14,262 nucleotides of DNA from a bacterium HR20 (GCA_002898675.1 BEHW01000053.1:1-14262); one strand, 5' to 3'; positions 1 through 7,567 are shown, counted from the stretch's first letter. A program made the numbers and translations. Notes: generated by a model from the letters alone, not told the origin.

Positions 1-1366
1 TGTCCGAAACAGGACCGTACGCATCAATAGTCAGACCCACTGCGATTGTCGAAAGCATCCCAAGCGCGCTGATCGCGATGCCATACATGCCAGCAAACGA
101 AATACCCACAACGACGGTGAGTGCCAGTAGGAGCATCGGCACGACCGCCGAGTTGTAGCCCAGCGCAAGGCCGTAGATGATGTTCGTTGCTGCACCGGTT
201 TGGGAAGCTTCTGCAACGGAGCGGACTGTCCGATAGCGATGTGCTGTGTAGTACTCGGTGACCAACCCCACGAGCATTCCAGAAATCAAGCCAGTCAGGA
301 GCGACCAATAGACGCCGGTATTCGAGAAGAGCCGCTCGCTCCCTTCGAGCGTGAACGTCGGCGGAAGAAGTGCTATCGTCACAGGGTAGAGGATGATCGC
401 CATCGCAATGGTTGCGACGATGAGCGCTGCCTTGAGAGCGCCTTCGATGGAGTCTTCCGATTTGGGACGAGCGAAAAAGAGCGCAAGGAAACTCCCCAGG
501 ATACCGAGCGCGTTGACCAAGATCGGAAAGAGCAGGGCTCCTTCTCTGGCATGCTCTGGCATGACATGGAACGCCGAGGCACCGATCACGAGTGCTGCAC
601 ACGTTGATTCCGTCACCGAGCCGAAAAGGTCTGCACCCATGCCTGCGATGTCGCCGACATTATCGCCAACGTTATCGGCAATTACGGCGGGATTGCGCGG
701 ATCGTCTTCGGGGATGCCTGCCTCGACTTTGCCGACAAGGTCCGCGCCGACGTCGGCGGCTTTCGTGTAGATGCCACCACCGACACGACCGAAGAGCGCA
801 ACCGACGATCCACCGAGTGCAAAGCCGGAGAGGATTTCCATGAGGATGTGCCGTTCGATCCCTGGGAGCAAGGCATCGAGTGCAAGATAAACCACAATCA
901 GCCCAATGATTGCCAGTCCCGTCAAGCCAAAGCCCATCACCGCTCCGGAGCGAAAGGCAATGCTGAACGCACGCTGTAACGAAACTCGGGCTGCGGCAGC
1001 AGTGCGTCCATTGCCGATGGTTGCGATGCGCATGCCGATGAAACCAGCGAGCATGGATGTGCCTGCACCAGCAAGGAAGCTTAGCATCGTGTAGATGCCG
1101 TTGTCAACAGCCATCCAGATGAGGAAGCCGAAAATCAGCATGAACAGCGCCAACGTGCGGTATTCCCGTGCGATGAACGCCATTGCACCTTCGGCGATCG
1201 CGGCGGTTACGTCAGAGATGCGCTGTGCCTCCTCCGGAGAGGCAGCACCCTCGGCAACGGGGATTGCTCGGACTGAGCGTGCAAAAAACACAGCGACAAG
1301 CAATGCAAAAACACCACATGCAATAATTGCAAGCGTGACCATAGAGCCTACAATTTGGTTGGACAT
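1..1366 (-). CDS. hppA: Membrane-bound proton-translocating pyrophosphatase, N-terminal 455 residues (3' end beyond window)
   Basis: Integral membrane enzyme that hydrolyses cytosolic pyrophosphate and pumps cations outward. The frame is open from ATG at 1366 to the window edge, covering 455 residues of a family usually near 700. Residues 1-160 contain hydrophobic helices. The family signature is at 199-250: the DVGADLVGKVE Mg-PPi site (205-215), PEDDPRNPAVIADNVGDNVG (219-238) and GADLFGS (244-250). A further PPi-binding stretch, DAYGPVSD, is at 448-455, right at the edge. Glu253 in the following TVTESTCAAL stretch sits four residues downstream of where Na+-pumping and K+-independent enzymes carry it (DLFES/DLFET). 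This resembles plant vacuolar and flavobacterial K+-dependent H+ pumps, so I infer K+-dependent H+ pumping. The deciding GNTT[A/K]A motif lies outside the window. No Shine-Dalgarno precedes the ATG. It is transcribed divergently from tRNA-Val across a 137-base gap. Confidence 0.96.
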   Translation of the reverse strand, partial: MSNQIVGSMVTLAIIACGVFALLVAVFFARSVRAIPVAEGAASPEEAQRISDVTAAIAEGAMAFIAREYRTLALFMLIFGFLIWMAVDNGIYTMLSFLAGAGTSMLAGFIGMRIATIGNGRTAAAARVSLQRAFSIAFRSGAVMGFGLTGLAIIGLIVVYLALDALLPGIERHILMEILSGFALGGSSVALFGRVGGGIYTKAADVGADLVGKVEAGIPEDDPRNPAVIADNVGDNVGDIAGMGADLFGSVTESTCAALVIGASAFHVMPEHAREGALLFPILVNALGILGSFLALFFARPKSEDSIEGALKAALIVATIAMAIILYPVTIALLPPTFTLEGSERLFSNTGVYWSLLTGLISGMLVGLVTEYYTAHRYRTVRSVAEASQTGAATNIIYGLALGYNSAVVPMLLLALTVVVGISFAGMYGIAISALGMLSTIAVGLTIDAYGPVSD

Positions 1367-1453
1367 GAAAAACTATCGAGACCGCACGACCCCTCTGGCA
1401 GACCAGGAGGTGAGATTTGTTGAAGTGATCGTGCCAGTTGCAATATACAGCGC

Positions 1454-1487
1454 ATCTTGCAGGCAGCCGCTGAACGCCGTATTTTTG
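1454..1487 (+). promoter_or_regulatory. Bacteroidota-type promoter for tRNA-Val
   Basis: A -7 box TATTTTTG (1480-1487) matches the Bacteroidota consensus TAnnTTTG exactly. The -33 element CTTG (1456-1459, consensus TTTG) lies 20 bases upstream, within the usual 19-21 spacing. Transcription would start near 1494, giving a leader of about ten bases before the tRNA at 1504. A 13-base block around the -7 box (1477-1489) recurs exactly upstream of rpsA. The consensus is established knowledge; its use here is inference. Confidence 0.6.
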
Positions 1488-1503
1488 CACCACTCAAACG
1501 GCT

Positions 1504-1577
1504 GCGGTCTTAGCTCAGTTGGTTAGAGCGTCACGTTGACATCGTGAAGGCCAGTGGTTCGAGTCCACTAGACCGCA
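1504..1577 (+). tRNA. tRNA-Val (anticodon GAC)
   Basis: This 74-base cloverleaf is fully paired: acceptor GCGGTCT (1504-1510) with AGACCGC (1570-1576), D-arm GCTC/GAGC, anticodon stem TCACG/CGTGA around loop TTGACAT, and T-stem AGTGG/CCACT with loop TTCGAGT. The anticodon GAC reads valine codons GUC/GUU. The discriminator base is A (1577), as expected for valine. The 3' CCA is not encoded (the next bases are CAC), so it must be added enzymatically. It stands alone, with its own promoter and terminator. Confidence 0.97.
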
Positions 1578-1583
1578 CACAGA

Positions 1584-1623
1584 AACGCCCCGCTGGAAAA
1601 TTCCCGGCGGGGCGTTGGTTTTT
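1584..1623 (+). terminator. Rho-independent terminator after tRNA-Val
   Basis: A perfect 10-bp GC-rich stem, AACGCCCCGC (1584-1593) with GCGGGGCGTT (1607-1616), closes a 13-base loop and is followed by GG and TTTTT (1619-1623). It ends tRNA-Val transcription. It also lies 19 bases past the stop of the convergent citrate synthase gene. The minus-strand T tract is only GTTTCT, so it would be a weaker terminator in that direction. Confidence 0.88.
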
Positions 1624-1641
1624 CTCGGTGTAACCGGTGCC

Positions 1642-2931
1642 TTATGCGTTGACGGTGGCACGCTGCGCCATTGCTTCGAGTTCGTCGAGCGTTACAGATT
1701 TTGGGCGCACAATCGGGGAGTTGACCATCCGGTGGAAGAGAAGTTGGGCGCAGATGCCGAGTGCGCGGGAGACGCCGAACATCACCGTGTAGAAAGTGTA
1801 CTCTGTCATCCCGAAGTCGTAGAGGAGCGAGCCGCTGATCGCATCCACGTTCGGGTAGGGATTTTTTGCCTTTCCATGCTGGCGGAGGACATCGGGAACC
1901 ACTTCGTAGAGACGTTTGGCGATTGTGATGCAGTCGTTGTCGAGCTGATATTGTTCGGCGAATTGGTAGAACGCGGTAAAGCGTGGATCTGTGACCCGCA
2001 GGACCGCGTGGCCGTAGCCTGGGATAACCTGGCCGCTGTTGAGGCGCTCCCAGCAGAGATCACGCAGCTGATCCAAACTCGGGACGCCGTTGTAGCGCTC
2101 GCGAATGTCGAGGATGAATGCCAAGCACTCTTGGTTTGCAAGGCCGTGCAGGGGGCCTGCCAGTCCATTGAGCGCAGCGCTGATTGCGTAGAAGGGATCG
2201 GAAAGCGCTGAGGCAACGGTGATGCCCGTGAATGCGCTGACGTTGCCACCTTCGTGGTCGCTGTGGAGCACAAGGTAGAGCCGCACAAGATCTGCCCACG
2301 CAGGGCTATCGCTAACGCCCAGCATCCGCGCAAAGTTGCTACTCCAATCAAGCGAAGGATCCGGAGCAATCAGCTTGCCGTCGCGGAACTTGAGGCGGTA
2401 GATTGCTGCAGCAATGCCGGTGATCGTCGAAAGTAATCGGATGCAATCGGCAAGTGCGTATTCCCACAGCCGATCCTTGGCAACACCTTCCTCGTAGGCT
2501 CGACGAAACTCCGATTGGTGCTCCATCGCGAGCAACCCTGCCGATAGCATTGCCATTGGATGCGCATGCCGATACATCCCCTTCAAAACCGCGAGGACTT
2601 CATCGGGGACCTGTGCATTGCTCACAAGCAGTGAGGAAAGCTGCTGCTGCTCTTGTTGACTGGGGCGCTGCCCTGTGGTCAACAGAAAGAAAATCTCTTC
2701 GGGGGTTGCAGAGGTGAGCTCCAAAATCGGAATGCCACGAATGCGCAACCCTTCCGCAGGAGAAACCGACGAGGTGTCGCAGAGCACCGACGGTACTCCT
2801 CGCATCCCGCCAATGATTTGTTCGACCGTTACATTTGCAACAGCAACGTCGCCATACCGCTCGAGCAGCTGTGCACGCTTGTTGCGAAAGATTGGCAGCA
2901 CGTCGCGAAGTTTCGATGCCAGAACGTCCAT
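1642..2931 (-). CDS. gltA: Citrate synthase, eukaryotic/mitochondrial-like type I
   Basis: Condenses acetyl-CoA with oxaloacetate to citrate, the entry step of the TCA cycle, in the cytosol. Numbering from the TTG at 2961, the catalytic triad is His272 (in GLAGPLHGLANQE), His318 (in GYGHAV) and Asp373 (in NVDAISG). The HSDHEGGNVSA segment (233-243) and RPKS near the C-terminus also match. The sequence tracks animal mitochondrial citrate synthase along its length (GGMRG, LDWS.NF..MLG, GKAKNP.PNVDA, FGVSRALG) rather than the E. coli hexameric form. The open frame reaches TTG at 2961, but I prefer ATG at 2931 (429 aa): it is an ATG, the family has no conserved residues before it, and a weak GGAAAG lies just upstream. 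The gene is divergent from mltG and convergent with tRNA-Val. Confidence 0.95.
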   Translation of the reverse strand: MDVLASKLRDVLPIFRNKRAQLLERYGDVAVANVTVEQIIGGMRGVPSVLCDTSSVSPAEGLRIRGIPILELTSATPEEIFFLLTTGQRPSQQEQQQLSSLLVSNAQVPDEVLAVLKGMYRHAHPMAMLSAGLLAMEHQSEFRRAYEEGVAKDRLWEYALADCIRLLSTITGIAAAIYRLKFRDGKLIAPDPSLDWSSNFARMLGVSDSPAWADLVRLYLVLHSDHEGGNVSAFTGITVASALSDPFYAISAALNGLAGPLHGLANQECLAFILDIRERYNGVPSLDQLRDLCWERLNSGQVIPGYGHAVLRVTDPRFTAFYQFAEQYQLDNDCITIAKRLYEVVPDVLRQHGKAKNPYPNVDAISGSLLYDFGMTEYTFYTVMFGVSRALGICAQLLFHRMVNSPIVRPKSVTLDELEAMAQRATVNA

Positions 2932-3051
2932 AGCTTTCCAGAAAGCAGAGTGATACACCAAACGCGTAGGATGTCGCCGAACTCTACAAGAGCTGCCGCA
3001 CAGAGAGCACGTGATGGTTCCGTCATTCCACGGATCGTGGGCAAGCCGCTA

Positions 3052-3059
3052 CAAAACTA
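3052..3059 (-). promoter_or_regulatory. Possible -7 box of a citrate synthase promoter
   Basis: Read on the minus strand this is TAGTTTTG, an exact match to the Bacteroidota -7 consensus TAnnTTTG, in the 185-base gap between the divergent gltA and mltG genes. It would give a leader of roughly 110 bases. No convincing TTTG -33 element lies 19-21 bases upstream, so the assignment is tentative. I see no comparable box for mltG. Confidence 0.3.
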
Positions 3060-3116
3060 CGTCACTTGTGTTGTTTATCCATGCGAGCCGGTTTCATCCG
3101 GTGATTGCAATGCTCT

Positions 3117-4160
3117 ATGCAAAAAGGTCACGTGATACGACTTGTCCTCTCTGCAAGCATCATCGGAGCCGTTGTTGCAATCGGCATGGTTGCGTTTGCA
3201 CTGCTCTCACCCTTGCCGCTGCCAGACAGGCAGGTACTGTTCATCCCTGAAGGAACTTCAGTGCGGCAGGTTCTCCAGATGCTCGAGCAGAAAGGTGCAG
3301 TGCGTTTCCCCTGGCTCTGGAAGCAGCTTGCGTGGGTTGTTGGGCAATTCCGCCGTGTGAGCATGCGTATGGGGTCGTATGAACTTTCGCCGGCGATAAC
3401 ACACGCAGAGCTTTTCAGTAATCTCCTCACTGGACGCAATCGGCTCATCCGGCCGCTAACGATCTACGAAGGGGAAACAACACCTCACCTTGCCGGCGCG
3501 TTAGCACGTCGGCTCGAGGATGATTCTGCACGCGTCTATCGTCTCATCGTCGGGGATAGTCTTGCGCGTGCAGTTGGTCTGGAGGATGCTCCATCACTGG
3601 AAGGGTACTTGTTGCCAGCAACCTACGACCTTTTTGAGTGTGAGCCGATCGAGCACGCGCTCCGACGCATTGCCCGCCACTTCGATGCCATTTGGCAGGC
3701 GCGCTTTGCTGCAAAAGCTCGCCAGCAGGGACTGACCCGTCAGCAGGTGCTTACCCTTGCCAGCATCGTTGAAGGAGAAGTTGCAACTCCCACCGAGTAT
3801 CGGCGCGTGGCTGGAGTGTACTGGAACCGTCTGCGGCGTCGGATGAAACTCGAAGCTGATCCAACAGTGCAGTACGCACTCGGCTTTCCTCCGCGACGGC
3901 TTTCATTCCGTGACTACCAGATCGAGCATCCCTACAACACGTACCGCATCGTTGGGCTGCCACCTGGGCCAATTAAAGCGCCAAGTATTCGAGCCATCGA
4001 AGCAGTGCTCGATCCCGAAGTGCACGACTATCTCTACTTCTGCAAGGCAGGAGATGGCAGCGGCACACACCGCTTCGCTCGGACGTACCGCGAGCATCTG
4101 GCCAACGTGCGGAGTTACTACCGTGCACTTCGGGAGCAAGATAAGCGCACACCTCCCTAA
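3117..4160 (+). CDS. mltG: Endolytic murein transglycosylase MltG (YceG-like)
   Basis: Inner-membrane lytic transglycosylase that cleaves nascent glycan strands and probably sets their length. From ATG 3117 it has 347 residues, normal for the family. There is one N-terminal membrane helix (about 9-30), a LysM-like subdomain, then the YceG catalytic domain with EGYLLPATYD (162-171), ASIVEGE (215-221, with the catalytic Glu219), EADPTVQYALG (246-256) and NTYRIVGLPPGPI (274-286). An in-frame TTG at 3105 adds four residues. GTG at 3132 is an alternative start because AAAGG precedes it by four bases, whereas ATG 3117 lacks a ribosome binding site. Its stop overlaps the stop of the convergent GldM-like gene (4157-4159). 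Confidence 0.94.
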   Translation: MQKGHVIRLVLSASIIGAVVAIGMVAFALLSPLPLPDRQVLFIPEGTSVRQVLQMLEQKGAVRFPWLWKQLAWVVGQFRRVSMRMGSYELSPAITHAELFSNLLTGRNRLIRPLTIYEGETTPHLAGALARRLEDDSARVYRLIVGDSLARAVGLEDAPSLEGYLLPATYDLFECEPIEHALRRIARHFDAIWQARFAAKARQQGLTRQQVLTLASIVEGEVATPTEYRRVAGVYWNRLRRRMKLEADPTVQYALGFPPRRLSFRDYQIEHPYNTYRIVGLPPGPIKAPSIRAIEAVLDPEVHDYLYFCKAGDGSGTHRFARTYREHLANVRSYYRALREQDKRTPP

Positions 4161-5632
4161 CGCGGGGACAATTCTCTGGCAGGAGAGCGTTGCCCATAAC
4201 CGTTGAGGGCACGGATGCTCGCAGTGGCTTGGAGTTGAACGCGGAAGTGCTGGAGTCGGACGTGATTTTCCGTATCGAAGCTTTGGTCGCCGTAGAGTTC
4301 CTGGACGCGGCCAGCGCTCGAAGGCTCAAGCTCGAGCCGCACGCGCGCGCGACTGTCGCTTGCTAATCCATAACTGCGTGTGACAACGTGGTAAAGCCGC
4401 TCGCTTTCACGGCGGATGCTGACAATCTCCGGCTGAGGAAACATCTCGCAGAAAATCGCGATTGTTTGTCCGATGCGCTCAGTGCCGGCGTAACGTTCGA
4501 AGAGAAATCGCCGTCCCGTATCAGCAATCGAGGCAGTAAACGAGAACGGCTGGCCATTGCTGGATGCGCGGATCGTGCCGCTTTCATCTCGAAGCACGGC
4601 GCGCGGCGTTGTCCCGCTCAACTGCGGAAGGTTCGGCTCGAAACGGTACTCAATGCCAGGATACATCACCGATGGCACACTCGGTGCTTGTAGTGGAGTT
4701 GACACAACTGTAAAACTTGCCGAAGATTCTGTCCCATCTCGACGGACAAGGCGGATGCGTGCTTGCGCCGAGCCCGGCTGCGTTGTTACACCGCGGAGGT
4801 GCAGCGCGTTGCCCTCGATTGTAACGACAACGTTTCCGATACCAGTGACCATTGGCGCCTGGGCAATATCACGCTCGAGCGAGGCACCATAGACTGCTAA
4901 GCGGTTTTCCCAGGTGACAAATGGAATTGTCTCGACAACGGGAAGCTCTGGAACGATGGAAAATGTGCCGCCACTCGGTTGCAACTGGAGTTGTTGGGCG
5001 AACAGTGATCGAATGCGCAATTCGAGTGCGCTGTCGAGCGATGGCGGCGCTTGCTGCGGTTGCAACCGCTGTTCGGCAAGGTATCCGATGAGGAACGTAG
5101 CCTCGCTACGGAGGAGATTGTCGGTGCCTGCCAAGAGTGGTTCCAGCTGTTGCCGCTGCTGAATGGGAATGGTGGCTGGAAGCTGTGGCTGCGCACGTGC
5201 AATAATGCGTACGCGGTAGAGCTGCGATTGCCGGTGGGGCGTTATCTGCCAGTGAATGCGAAGTGCTTGCCCGACCTGGCGCGCCAGCATCCGGACATTG
5301 CCAACCTTCAGGCTACCATCAGCAGTGCTTGTTTCCTCGGCCCCCGTTGCTTGATCGGTCACTGTGATGGTGTAGCGGAGGCTGTCGACAAGCCCAGTCG
5401 GAACGATGGTGTTGAGGCTGTCGAAGTGCACGATCTTGATGCTATCACCATCAACGATTGCGCGGCAGAGCAGTGTCGGCTTTTCGACAACGAGAGTGAA
5501 CGTCGAAGCAACAAGGGATCGTATCGCTGTGCTTGCCAGTTCAGTTTCACGCTTGGGTGAATCCGACAGCAGCAGCATGAGCGCTGCCAAGTAGAGGACG
5601 AAGTACAGTTCGAGTCCGCCGCGACGCATCAT
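4157..5632 (-). CDS. GldM-like single-pass periplasmic motor component (divergent)
   Basis: 491 residues, close to GldM of the type 9 secretion/gliding motor (about 510). An N-terminal RR (3-4) precedes one membrane helix (about 7-22, LYFVLYLAALMLLL), then a periplasmic region. Residues 155-215 look helical and rich in Gln and Leu. Roughly 225-491 is a run of beta-rich segments, including RLAVYGASLERDI (244-256) followed by VVVTIEGNALHLRG (268-281), which resembles in layout the Ig-like repeats of GldM. In known motors GldM forms a dimeric shaft inside a GldL pentamer. Its start overlaps the stop of the GldL-like gene (ATGA, 5629-5632), so they are translationally coupled. Similarity is by topology, size and partner, not by strong motifs. 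An unrelated single-pass envelope protein is the alternative. Confidence 0.6.
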   Translation of the reverse strand: MMRRGGLELYFVLYLAALMLLLSDSPKRETELASTAIRSLVASTFTLVVEKPTLLCRAIVDGDSIKIVHFDSLNTIVPTGLVDSLRYTITVTDQATGAEETSTADGSLKVGNVRMLARQVGQALRIHWQITPHRQSQLYRVRIIARAQPQLPATIPIQQRQQLEPLLAGTDNLLRSEATFLIGYLAEQRLQPQQAPPSLDSALELRIRSLFAQQLQLQPSGGTFSIVPELPVVETIPFVTWENRLAVYGASLERDIAQAPMVTGIGNVVVTIEGNALHLRGVTTQPGSAQARIRLVRRDGTESSASFTVVSTPLQAPSVPSVMYPGIEYRFEPNLPQLSGTTPRAVLRDESGTIRASSNGQPFSFTASIADTGRRFLFERYAGTERIGQTIAIFCEMFPQPEIVSIRRESERLYHVVTRSYGLASDSRARVRLELEPSSAGRVQELYGDQSFDTENHVRLQHFRVQLQATASIRALNGYGQRSPARELSPR

Positions 5633-6414
5633 GACGATGGAGGAGCGTTATCCGAAAGCCGCTGGACAAGAAGCCGTTCAAGCTGGCGGCGCACAGCAAT
5701 CTCGATACGCTCTTGTTCGATGGTGCTTGCTGCATGTCGAAGCTCTTCGATACTCGCAGAAACATTGCGCAGTGTGGCATTGAGTTCTGCAATACGTTCG
5801 ATGAGTTCTGGTGCGGGGGAAGTAGTGCGCTGGGCAGCGGTTGCAGCATGCTCTGCGGCGAGAGCCAGCCGTGCTGTTTCGGCTGTGAGGCGTTGAAGCT
5901 GTTCTGCGATTTTATCGAGTGCAATGGTGCTGGCAGCAAAGTCGCGCCCGATTTCGCCAACTTCGGCAATAAGCTCCTCGATGCGCTTCGCTGTCGGATC
6001 CTCTTCATCGCGGCGGAAGAACATAACGGCAAACAGAACGATCAGCAGGAGAGCCTCCAGACCAATGCTGAGCATGACAGTCGTGTCGCTGATGCCAGCT
6101 GAAAAGCGCCGCAATCCCACAACGACCAAGAGAATCGCTGCTCCACCATAGACGAAGGATACGATGGTGGAATAGTAGTAGCGGGAGAGGATTTCTTCCA
6201 GCCACAATCGTGTACCAGCACGCGTGCCGAGGGGATGCTCGATGGTGACAGGTTGCTCGAAATACCCTTCGAGTGATCGGCTCCGTGTGGCGATGTTCCA
6301 GAGCATGCGGAGTGTTTCCCAGGAACCGTAGTGGCGCTCTTCCCGCAGAATATGGTAGAGCTCCCGATACAGGCGTCGTCCCTGTGGTGTCGCCAGTGAG
6401 GTAATGGTCATCAT
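5629..6414 (-). CDS. GldL-like two-helix motor component with N-terminal extension (divergent)
   Basis: 261 residues. Residues 1-80 are a soluble, charged, Arg/Tyr-rich extension not present in ordinary GldL, which starts right at its first helix. Two membrane helices follow: about 83-101 (SFVYGGAAILLVVVGL) and about 110-133 (TVMLSIGLEALLLIV). Then comes charged RRDEED (134-139) and a long coiled coil (140-255). This is the GldL layout: a Gly-rich YG.GAA first helix and an MLSIGL.EA second helix carrying a buried glutamate (Glu120), which in GldL is the proton-path residue. The coil corresponds to GldL's cytoplasmic tail. It shares ATGA overlaps with both neighbours. In the type 9 system GldL and GldM form the proton-driven motor. 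The assignment is inference from pattern and gene order, strengthened by the adjacent GldM-like gene. Confidence 0.62.
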   Translation of the reverse strand: MMTITSLATPQGRRLYRELYHILREERHYGSWETLRMLWNIATRSRSLEGYFEQPVTIEHPLGTRAGTRLWLEEILSRYYYSTIVSFVYGGAAILLVVVGLRRFSAGISDTTVMLSIGLEALLLIVLFAVMFFRRDEEDPTAKRIEELIAEVGEIGRDFAASTIALDKIAEQLQRLTAETARLALAAEHAATAAQRTTSPAPELIERIAELNATLRNVSASIEELRHAASTIEQERIEIAVRRQLERLLVQRLSDNAPPSS

Positions 6415-7499
6415 GTCGGGGTTCGAAGAAGAACAACTACGGCAACAACGGTGAAAATGATATTAGCGCTCCAGCCGACAAGGGTCGGAGGAAGTGCGGT
6501 ATCCATGCCCAGCGCCTGCGTGATTTTGGTGAGCACGAGATAGCAGAACGTCAGAGTCATTGCTGCTGCGATGTTCGCTGCAAGTCCACTCCGCTTTTTG
6601 ACGGATGCAAATGGCACTGCAATGAGCGCAATGATGATGTTGGCAATGGGGAAGGCGTAATCACCGGCGTGGGCAATGTCGAGCTGACGAGTATTTCGTC
6701 CTCCTCGACGGAGGAACGCGATGTAATCGGCTTGTTCGGTAAAGGTCATTTCCTCCATTGAGCGTTGGAGTGTGCCGAGTCGCACATCGTCGGTTGCGAG
6801 CGCTATCGGAAGCATAGGATAATACGAACTGCTGACGCTACCGGCGCTGAACGTGCGCACAAAGCATTCCTCGGCAATCCAGCCCCGTGAACTGCTGTCC
6901 CAAAGGAACGAACGCGCATCTACTCGGCGGACGACGCGAGGGAAGAGGTCATCGCTATATTCCTCGACGCTCAAATCTTTGCCGTGTTTGTTGCCCAAGT
7001 CGTAGTATCCTATTGCCACGATCCGACGCGGGGTGTCGCGGAGGTAAAGGTTGTAGAGCTGCTGTTCGACTCCACCGGTGTTTCTGCCGAGGTATTGCCG
7101 CTCAATGGCGAATTTTTTTGTTAGGACCCGAGGAACAACCCAGCCATTGAAGTAGAGATGTCCGGCAGCTACGACCGTGCAGAGCAGAAGAATCGGCGCC
7201 ATGAGGCGATAGAGGCTCATGCCGGCGCTTTTCATTGCGGTGGTCTCGTAAGCATCGGTAAGCTTCCCAATCGCAAAGAGGATCGCGACCAAGACAGTGA
7301 CCGGCAGCAGCAGTTTGATGATCTCTGGCAAAAAGTAGAGGTAGTAGCGTGCGATTGTCCACGCGTCGGCATGCTGATCGAGGAAGCGATCGAGACTCTC
7401 GATGAGGTTGACCACGATGAAGACAAGCGACAGTGCGAGCAGTGCAAACGCCATGCTCGCAACGACAGCACCGAGAAGGTAGCGATCGAGAATGCGCAT
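6411..7499 (-). CDS. LptF/LptG-family (YjgP/YjgQ) permease
   Basis: Inner-membrane permease of the LPS or related lipid export ABC complex, which passes lipid from the bilayer to the periplasmic bridge. The 362 residues show the family layout: three N-terminal helices (about 11-32, 50-77, 100-120), a beta-rich periplasmic domain (about 125-275), and three C-terminal helices (about 283-300, 307-325, 337-358). The coupling-helix region TDAYETTAMKSAGMSLYRL (81-99) matches the E..AM.A.G.S pattern. The start MRILDRYLL is more like LptG than LptF, but I do not separate them firmly. ATG 7499 is preferred; an open 84-residue extension upstream is Cys/Arg-rich and crosses the rpsA control region. No Shine-Dalgarno is visible. 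First gene of an operon with the GldL/GldM-like genes (ATGA overlap at 6411-6414). Confidence 0.9.
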   Translation of the reverse strand: MRILDRYLLGAVVASMAFALLALSLVFIVVNLIESLDRFLDQHADAWTIARYYLYFLPEIIKLLLPVTVLVAILFAIGKLTDAYETTAMKSAGMSLYRLMAPILLLCTVVAAGHLYFNGWVVPRVLTKKFAIERQYLGRNTGGVEQQLYNLYLRDTPRRIVAIGYYDLGNKHGKDLSVEEYSDDLFPRVVRRVDARSFLWDSSSRGWIAEECFVRTFSAGSVSSSYYPMLPIALATDDVRLGTLQRSMEEMTFTEQADYIAFLRRGGRNTRQLDIAHAGDYAFPIANIIIALIAVPFASVKKRSGLAANIAAAMTLTFCYLVLTKITQALGMDTALPPTLVGWSANIIFTVVAVVVLLRTPT

Positions 7500-7520
7500 C
7501 AAACTGGGGGGAAATGCCCT

Positions 7521-7555
7521 ATCTGGCGTAAAATTACAGCAGCACCGTATTTTTG
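7521..7555 (+). promoter_or_regulatory. Bacteroidota-type promoter for rpsA
   Basis: The -7 box TATTTTTG (7548-7555) matches TAnnTTTG exactly. The upstream element ATCTGGC (7521-7527) is one base different from ATCTTGC in the tRNA-Val promoter, at almost the same distance (20 versus 19 bases). Transcription would start near 7562, giving a leader of about 95 bases. The promoter of the divergent lptG-like gene must share this 156-base gap. Confidence 0.55.
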
Positions 7556-7567
7556 CATGCTTTTGAT

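Noticed and set aside
1420..1449. sigma70-like pair TTGAAG - 18 - TATACA upstream of tRNA-Val
   Set aside because: Possible, but the TATTTTTG box closer to the tRNA is better placed, matches the Bacteroidota consensus and is shared with rpsA.
1615..2211. 198-codon plus-strand open frame opposite citrate synthase
   Set aside because: It is antisense to well-conserved citrate synthase codons, has no recognisable domain, and starts inside the tRNA-Val terminator.
2932..2961. TTG start at 2961 for citrate synthase
   Set aside because: Ten added residues are not family-like, and an in-frame ATG at 2931 fits better. Not excluded.
2932..3116. Possible small gene or RNA in the gltA-mltG gap
   Set aside because: 185 bases with only a tentative -7 box. 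Short open frames there have no ribosome site and overlap neighbouring genes.
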